Of a DNA stretch of 49,206 bases, positions 12,285 through 21,200 are shown piece by piece. The notes below the pieces were generated by a model. The model was given only the letters and a program-made list of their open reading frames with translations, searched no databases and was not told the DNA's origin. The translations under genes and the position numbers were made by a program. Position 1 is the stretch's first letter. The number at the start of each line of letters is the position of its first letter. Where the stretch lies: contig JAFDGR010000026.1 in assembly GCA_019309145.1 (NCBI GenBank), forward strand, positions 1-49,206, in the 5' to 3' direction. The DNA is from Deltaproteobacteria bacterium (GTDB lineage: Bacteria > Desulfobacterota > DSM-4660 > Desulfatiglandales > Desulfatiglandaceae).

Positions 12285-15200
12285 TGAGTAGTCGATAACC
12301 TTGTCCCATGCCTTGCCTGCCTGAGGACCTTTACAATTTCGGGATCGAGCTTCGTCTTATCTTCAAACCTCCATTCCCAGTAAGCGTCCATGGCCTGACC
12401 AAGGTACTTGAGAGTCTTATGGAGCGGTATGTCTCCAAAGCCGTTCATACAGGCTGGGACACTGGTGGCAAGGGCGGTCAGGTTCACCAGGGGCGCCGAC
12501 ACCCGGCCCCCCAGGTACTTTAGAACGGCTACGCCTTTAATCGTCCCAATAAGGCGGTCCACCGCTTCGTCATTCCTCAGCATTTCGGCCATATAGCTCT
12601 TGCCGTCCCGGAAGGCGTTTTTTTGATCTACGGCATCAACCCCCCGGTCTTTTACGAATTTTAGATAATCTTTGTATTCCGCCTCCGGGTTATCCTGCTT
12701 GAATTTGCCCCAAGAGATGTCTGTTCCGGTGAAATGTAGTAGCATGTCACGGGCCATAATCTTTTTCGATTCACCACCCGCCAGCCCCTGGGCGTACTTG
12801 GCAAGGGCGGTTGTCGGGTCTTCCTCGTAGCCTTCCCATACGTCAGTCCCCGTAGCCTCCACCCGGCGGATCATGTGCATCCTGACTCCACGGCCCTTAA
12901 TAATGTTTGCGACCTGTTCCACCAGGCCCTTGGCAAAAAGGACCTTAGCCCCCTCCGTTATTTTCTTCAGCTCCTTATCGTCAATTTTCTTGTGCGAACG
13001 GTCCATCCTTTCCAAGGCTTCGTTGATTATGGCCTGTTGCGCTATGACCTCCTTTGCCATTTCAAACACGTCTTCCGGCATATCTCTTGACTTCTCAATA
13101 GAGACAACAGTATAGCCCTGGCTCTTTTTGCGTGCGGCCCATATTTCAGCAGTCGTCTTGAGGTCGAACCTCCTCAGAATCGGGTTAGCCCCCTTCTTCT
13201 TGACTCTTACGGTGTATCTGCCGGGCTTTCTAATCCGGGGCATATAGTACCCCCTCATGTCTCCCATTTGGGCGAGTGCTGTCTTCAGATTAACCTGCAC
13301 AGCCTCTCCCTGGACGTAGATATAATCCGAGGGCAACTCCATGTTCGCCTGCTGAAAATCCTCGATCAGGGTCCTCATTGACTGGATCAAGATATTAAAG
13401 CCGTTAGTGGTGATTCGCCGTGCGGCCCTCAACGCTTCTGCCGCCTGTTCCGTCCGGCCTGATTCCCGGTAGTCGGCCACTTCCCGGTCTATCATTGCAT
13501 CCACCGCCGCCTGTTCGGTCTTATAGGTTCCCAGGATTAGCTCAGGATTTTTCTTATCGTGGAGCCTCCATGCTCCGCTCTCCTCATCCTGGCTGATTCT
13601 ATACCCGATCTGGTTCTGATCGCAGTGTTTCAGGTATTTTTTCAGCTTCTTATATTCTGCCGGGTCCTGCTTTCTAAGTTCGTCCAGGATGGTGGTGTAG
13701 TAGTCTCCGTCGGGCGACATGGTAATCTGGTCCAGAATCATGTGCTGGTTGTCTGCTTTCCGCAGGGCATCCTCAAACACCCGGCCCAGGGCAGGGACCC
13801 TGTGGAAATAGTGTGAGGGGACAGACAGGAGGCGCTCCCATGCGGTGGTATCCGGCCTCCCTTCCTTATATGCACCCTTGACCGCCTTAAGGTTTCTAAT
13901 GGTATCCCAGGCGTCGAGGGCGTCCTTCCGGTGGGCCTCGTCAAACCTGTCGGCCTCCTCCTCAACATCCGCCCGGAGGTCGTCGTCCCCCCCATGCTTG
14001 GCGATAAAGGCGTCGAGATAGGCCCTCGCACGGCGTTCAGCCTCATCATTAGACGCCAGACTAAATGCGGTATGTTCCTCAATGGTCACTGCATTGGGGT
14101 CAAACACTACATAGTTTTTCGCATCGGTCTCCATGCCCGACAACGAGCCGGCTGGGTAACGGATACCGTCTATGCCCGCACGGAGGAGGAAGAGGGAGGC
14201 TTCCTTGTAGCTTGGTCGAGTAATGTCCACCCCTGCTTTTCGGTTATAAGCATCCGCAATTTCTTGTGTTAGATGATAATATAAACTATGGCCATCTAAT
14301 CCACGCAAATCGAATTCATCTATAGTAAGTTTTTCACCAAACTCCGTTTTTGCTTGAGACAAAACCTTCTGAATAATGTTGTCAGGTACTTTCTTATCCC
14401 AATCCAGCCATGTATACTCTGAGGGGTCCTTTCCCTTGTGGATCGTGACCTTGTGGAAGTGGCGTGGTTTGCCGGCCACGGTGATTCTTCCATTTTTTAC
14501 TTTCTTGGCAATATCCAAAATCTTGTCTGCATAGTCCTTGTCTATATCTTTCAATTTTCCGTAATCACTATATAGGCTACGCACAACATCATCTTTCGAT
14601 GTTGCATCCCTGAAAAGGTCTGGCAAAATGGCAGAGTACGTACCGTTATTATACGGTTCCCCGTCCAACAGTACCTTTGGTTTTGGGGCCAAAGCTGTTG
14701 CATAAAATTTCGCAATATCCTCCAATTCCGAGAAATAATGCCCCCACCCGAAGGCGTGGACACCCTCGCCCGTGCCTAAAAACTCGTTGCTATACCCGCC
14801 GACAACCTCCCTGGGTCCTCCCTGCCATGCGGCTACCTGGTATCTGATATCCGGGCTGCCCCCAACGTGCCTTGCAATCCTCTCCCCTTCCGGGAGCATG
14901 GCGTATTTGCCGCCCAGGAGGTCCCTGAAGACGTCTTCAGCCACCCTGAACCCTTTCCCCTGCAAACCTGCCCGGACACGCTTCAGGGCCAGCCTCAGCC
15001 TGCGGAACAGCTTAATAACTGCGGCGCTGAGACCCTTCTTGTTATTTGCAATGGCAAAGTCCGCAAAGGCTTCGGCGGCGGCTTCTTCGTTTCCGTCAAA
15101 CGCCTTCAAGATAAGCTGATAGTCTTGTTCCGGCAGCAGCCATCTCATAGCTAAATGGAACAGTTCATGGCGGGTGGTCCGCTCTATGGTGGGATCATCG

Positions 15201-18200
15201 AAATTGTAGGAAAGTTCAATTATCGCCTGCAGGGGCGTAATCGTGGTGGCCCCCATGATAGGTGCATTGGAGCCGACGTTCAATTTGCGCCAATCCGCCT
15301 TCGTCTTGGCCACTGACCTGCCCTTAATGGCTATATCCGCAACGAGGTGGGCGCTTAATCTTTCCAGGGCTTCTTTGGGCAGAGGGCCTTTCAGCCAACT
15401 AAGGATTTGTTTTCGCAGCCATTCCAGGCCCTCCGGGTTGGCCTCCCTGACCTTTGCAATGAAGTTGCCGTAGTTAAAGAACACCTCCCCTTCCGGCGTC
15501 TCCCACGCATTCATGTCAGGGGTCTTAATGGGGTTCTTCGCCGTAATAACATTCCCGGACCGACTGACATCGGCAAAGCGTGTCTTCACCTCGTCCAGGT
15601 ATTCAGCGGCCTTCCTGTTATTCTGCCATCCCTTCGTGGTGGCTTTCCCCTTGCCTGATCCATTCCCCTCATGGATCTGGAAGTACGCCACACCGTCAGG
15701 CTTGAGCCCCTTGGCCGTCTGCCTGATAACGTCCAGCCGGGCGGGCCTTTCAGCGATCACATTGAGGACATTTGCAACCGTGGCCGTGTCTGCCAGACGG
15801 TCCCTGAGCTTCTTTACCACGTCCTCGTTGAACTCCGGGGACCTGTTATAAGGATCGTAGACCAGGTTCGTCACGCCACGTTCTTCGAGGAAGTTTGTGG
15901 CCTTGTCATATCTCCCGCCGCCGATGTCGATATTGACGGTCCCAGGAGCCCACCTGATCCGTTTGAAGATGCCAGGAATTTGGTTGAGAGATGTCCAGGC
16001 CGAGCTTATGGCCTGGCTTATGGCGGGTCGGTTTATTCGTAATCCTGAAGGAGCTTGTCCGCCAGGAGGGAAGACTGCTTCATATCCTTCTTCAACAATT
16101 CGATTTCGGAGGTTGTTAAGAGACGAGAATTTAAGGATTTGCTGCGCCTGTCCCTGGGTGAGGGCTTCGAGGGCACCTGCAATGTCATACTCTCTGAGGA
16201 GGGCTTCTGTTTCGGCACGGCCAAACCTCCTTTCAATGGCGGCTATACTCTCCGGCGTGACTGCCAGTTTAGCGCCATATTGTGCGGTCCCGAAGGACGT
16301 TGTGGCGACGACCTTGCCGCCGTCATTCTCAATGTAATGACGCTGTTCGGCGAATGTTCCGCCCTGAGTCACAACATCATCGACGAGAATGTATTCTTTA
16401 GCCTTAACCTTACCACCAAACTTAACGATTGTCAAGAGTCTTTGCAGGCCCGTCTTCTTTGTCCGCCCCACAAAGTTCGCCTGATAAAGCTCCAGGTCCA
16501 CGGGCAGACCGGACACCTTGCTAATGGCCTTGGCAAGGAGGAGAGGCAGCTTGTTTATTCCGCCTTCCTCCATGGCAATGACCGGGGCCAGTACAGCATT
16601 GGGGTACTTTCTGCCAAGCTCTTTTGCCTTCTCCTTGTTGGTAAGGTCCATGGCGACCCGGGCCGCCGCCTCAGTATCTCCGGCCTTCGCAGCATCATAG
16701 TCTGGGTGCCGTTTTAACTTTGCAGCGGTTGTATGCTGGAGGACATGAGGGAAATCTTTAGGCCAGGGCCTCACATTGGCGATGGATAGCTTCGTTATCC
16801 CAGGAGCCACGGCCGCCTCTAATGCCTCCGCTTCCCGGTCCTGGGCCTCTCTGTTGAGCTTGATGAGTTCTGCGTCGATCTCCCTGATACGCCGACGGGT
16901 TTCATTAAGCTCTTTTGAATACTTGAATTTTTGTTGTACTATGTGCTCCAGTTCCTTGAGATATTTGCGGGCGTCTTCGATGTCAGCATTCAACCTTTCG
17001 ATGGTAGCGGAAACTCTCCCCACAGCCGTATTCAACGCCTTGGTAAAGCGGGCCGGGATGTTCTGCATGGCTTCCCAATGTAGAAATTTGCCGTTCAGGT
17101 TAAAGGCGAACCTTGGTAAGCGGATTATCGGAGGCGCCGACTGTTCGGCGTTGGTCCTTATGAACTCAATCTTAGCTGAGGGCTTGGCTTCTCCATCGTG
17201 ATTAGTCGCCAGTTGCAACGTGATTTCAATATCGATCGGCCCCGCCTTAGCGAATATACTGTGAGCGAACTCGGCCCAACTACTGAGACCTTTTTTTTCG
17301 AGGATCTCCCGATATTTCCCGAAGGTCATACCCTCAAATCGCTTCTTGAGACGGGCCTTTTCGCTTTCGATGTCTTCCTGTATCCTCTTGAGGAACTCTT
17401 TTTTGGGAAGGTCGGAGCCTTTATATGTGATGGTTTCGGGTGTCCCCTCGGGGAAGGCTTTGTTAAGAATGCCCCGCAAGTCCTCCTGTTCCCTGCGCCT
17501 CGCCTCCTTTTGTCGGATCTCGTCCGGGATTCGCTTGATATCCCTCCGGGCTTCTGAAATCTGCCTGATGTGTGCAGACTCCGCCACCCTGTATTTATGC
17601 TCCTTTGCGATCAAGTCATTCTTCTCAAATAGCAGCTTGCCCGCCTCGCCTGACGCAGCAGCGGCAAATTCGGCAAAGGACGCTTGTTCTTCGCTGAACG
17701 GATCGTCAAATTCCCGCCCCTCTATATCTCCGCTCAACACCTGGTCGGCAAACCGCTGTTTCTTCCCAAGGCGGTCAAACATTACACTGTCCAATGTGTC
17801 CTTGGTCATGTAGTGGAATATGCGAACCGAGGAATTTTCGTTGCCCTGACGGATAATGCGCCCGTTCCGCTGTTCAATATCCATGGGCCTGTCCGGGACA
17901 TTCAGGTGGTGGGCCGCAATCAGCTTCCGGGCTATGTCAACGCCTATGCCAAGTTTGCCCGTGGAGCCGATCACCACCCGGATTTCACCGGACCTGATCT
18001 TGTCTTTCACTTGCTCCTGCTTCTTTTCCGATATCTCCCCGAATAGCACAATTTCATTTGCGGGGATGCCTTTCGCTATGAGGCGATCCCTTATGTCCCT
18101 ATGGAGATTGAACCCTTTAGTGTCGCCGCTTTCGTGGAAAAGGTCCAGGAAGACAATCTGTGTACTTCGCCGCTCCTTGGTTTCCTCCCAAACCTCGGCG

Positions 18201-21200
18201 ATCTTTTCTACGGCCCGCCCTACTTTACTGTTCGGGTCGAACTTGTAATAGTCGGGGTCGATCAATCGCAGATCAATGGCCGCCTTCTTTGCCAAACCGT
18301 AAAGCTGAAGAGGAACATGGCGCTGCCTTGCCTTTTCCCTCCCGCCCAAATTTTCCCATGCCCTCCACCGTTGGACAATCTGGTTGATCACCGCACTCAA
18401 TTCGGGGCTTTTCTCCGTCACAACAGGCGTGGGCTTCCCCCCCTCCACCTTCGGAAGATTCAACCCGGCGTCTTTCGTGAGCCGCACATCGGCCCCGGAA
18501 AAGAACATCGTAAGCAACTCAGGGCCGTTGACGTATTTAGCAAATCTTTCAACCTCCTTGAAGCCGGAGGCGGTTTCTTCTATCCCCTCTACTACTTCCC
18601 CGAAGGCCCCGGCAAAATCGTCAAAGCGTGAAACGCCGTACTCCTCAAGCAGGTCGGGGCGGACATACCTCGTCATAGTCCATAATTCGGCCATCGTGTT
18701 CGATATCGGTGTGCCCGTTGCCAGTATTATATTCTTTCCCCCCGTCTTTTCCCTGATCCAGCCTGCTTTGAGGAGGAGGCTTGTGCTCCTTTGCGCCGAT
18801 CCGGTGTCGATGCCCTTCAGCCGTGACAGTTTCGTAATAAACTCACTGCGTTTATAGGCGTGAGCCTCATCAATAAGGAGAGCGTCAACCCCTAACTGTT
18901 CAAAGTAAAGCTCCTCATCCTTCGCCCTGTCCAGAAGGGCGTCAAGCTGTTGCCGCTTTTTTTCAACGAGGTTTTCAACATCCTTTACCGTCCACTCGGA
19001 GTCATCCTCCTCCCTGGCCCGCTCGATTTCGGCCTCAAGCTCCGCAATACGCTCCTCCACATAGGCCGCTTCCCTCTGAGGATCGTTTGCGATACGGTCA
19101 AAGAACGATTGAGGAATTACAACGGCATCCCAATCGCCCGTCGCTATGCTTGCCAGCAGCCGCTTCCTTTGGGCGCTGTTTCGCTCGTCCGCCGCCGGGA
19201 TCAACACTTTCGCTCCAGGGTAAAGCGTGGCGAAGGATTCACGGTACTGGTCAATCGTGGAGTTATGGACCACGATCATAGGTTTTCTTGCCGTTCCTAT
19301 CCGCTTCATTTCCTGGGACAGGGTGATGTAGATGAACGTCTTACCTGTGCCAACGCCGTAGGCTAATAAAACTGATTCTTGAAGCCCCCTCGAAACAGCG
19401 ATTTTCTGATGCGACCGGAGCTTTACGGCGTGGGAGGCGTTTGGGTAGTAGTCAATGTTAGGCTCGGTTCGCTTCTGAAGAACGGTCCCGTTTTTCTCTT
19501 CGTTGTAAATGGCGGCAAGCTCATCGGCCCAGCGCTCATGACTTTTCGCCCACCTGACAAATTCGGCATTAAGCTCTTCTGATTTCAGCCGGGCCTCTTT
19601 GGATCTTTCCTTGTTTTCGTACTTCTTCTTGGTGTCCGGGTCCTGTTCCATCGCCTTCGGGCGTTTGAAATTGAGAGCCGCCTCCACCAATTCGGCGCCG
19701 GTGAAATGGTTGGGGACGCCCCAAGTCCTGGTGTTCTTCGCATTAGATGTATTACCCACATTGGTAATATGCCATCGGCTCGTTTCGTCGGTAACTACTT
19801 GCTCAACCGTCAGTTTTCCGGTCGAAGTTGCGTCGGTTAAGTCTAAAACATCCCGAAGGAAATCTGCTACGCACTCTCCCGGCAACCACGTTGACCCAAG
19901 GCGGAAGTTGATAAACTCTATATCCAGATCGGCGGGAATGACCTTCTCAAGGGCCTTGATGTTTGGCTTGTATTGAGGGTTTTGTGTTGCCGCAGCTTTG
20001 GCGATCCGAAGTTTGCGCTTAACGTTCCCCGAGAGATATGCGGCGGCCGGGACCACCATGCCCGTGTCAGGGTCAACAAAACCGTGGCCGCCCTCAACGA
20101 TATCCTGGACAACCTTTTTGACATCCATGCCGCCAAGGAGCGTTGCAATTCGGGCGGGATCTATCTTGCCACGGTAGATGATTGACTGGCTGACGGCATC
20201 CTCAAGGTTCTTGGCGGAGTCCGGTTCCACGAAAGGGTATATTGTCCTTTTGGTGAAGATGTCCGCCTTCTTAACCGTTGTGGTTTTCAGCCCAAGGGCC
20301 AGATCCTTCTTTCGCACTATCTCCAAGGAAGAGACGATTGCAAAATCGTTATCGGTCTTACGGATAAATGAATTGCCTGGTGAATGGAAATGTTTGTACT
20401 TGGAGGTAAATCTGTCATAGGCTCGATTTAGTTCTCGTTGTAGAGATGCTATTTCCTCATTGGTGGCGTCAGGCTCGGCCATCCGATCTATGAGGGTGCG
20501 GGCGGTCTCCCTCACCGCTAAATAATGCCTTAGCCTGGTTAGCCTCTTGCCGGCAACCACCATCTTTTTGCCGGCAGAATTACGGTAATACGGGGCCACC
20601 AGGCGCCCATTCTTTACCAAGAGAACCTCGCCGTCTTCGATGGTGAGGGTTCCTTCCTTCGCTCCTTCCCCTGCCCACCGTTCAGGTTGGGGCGGGGCCG
20701 TAAGCTCAGCGCTTGTATTGACAACGTTTTCCGGGAGGGCGTCCTTAGCCTTCTTCAGTTGCTCTTCAAGATTGCCGGTCGGCTCTACTGTATAGGTGTT
20801 CGCCGCCCACATTGATCCGCCTTTGGAATGTTTTCCTAATACCATCTCGGGGTGAGCGACAAAGTATTCGTTTACGGCGTAGAGTTCACCGTAGGCTTTC
20901 CGGGCCTTCGCCAGTTCCTCCTTGGCGATAGCCTTCTGCAGCTTGATTTCGTCCTTCTGCTTCTTTGTCATTGACCTGGTGGCCTTGAGCCGATCAGCCA
21001 CTTTCTTGGCTTCTCGGGCGTCCTCATACTTCTTGACCACCTGCTTGTCTTCAGCAGTAATAATCAGCTTTTCCGTCGTCCTGAATGGATTTGATAAGCC
21101 CTGTTCGCCGCCAGCTTTCTTTCTTAGGATCACGATGTCCGTAACCACTTCAGTTCCGGCATTGGCTTTGAAGGCGGTGTTTGGAAGTCTGATAGCCCCC

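Noticed and set aside
12281-12330. Programmed -1 ribosomal frameshift joining the polyvalent protein to the next ORF
   Set aside because: No slippery heptamer or downstream pseudoknot could be seen in the overlap; mutation or sequencing error is more likely.
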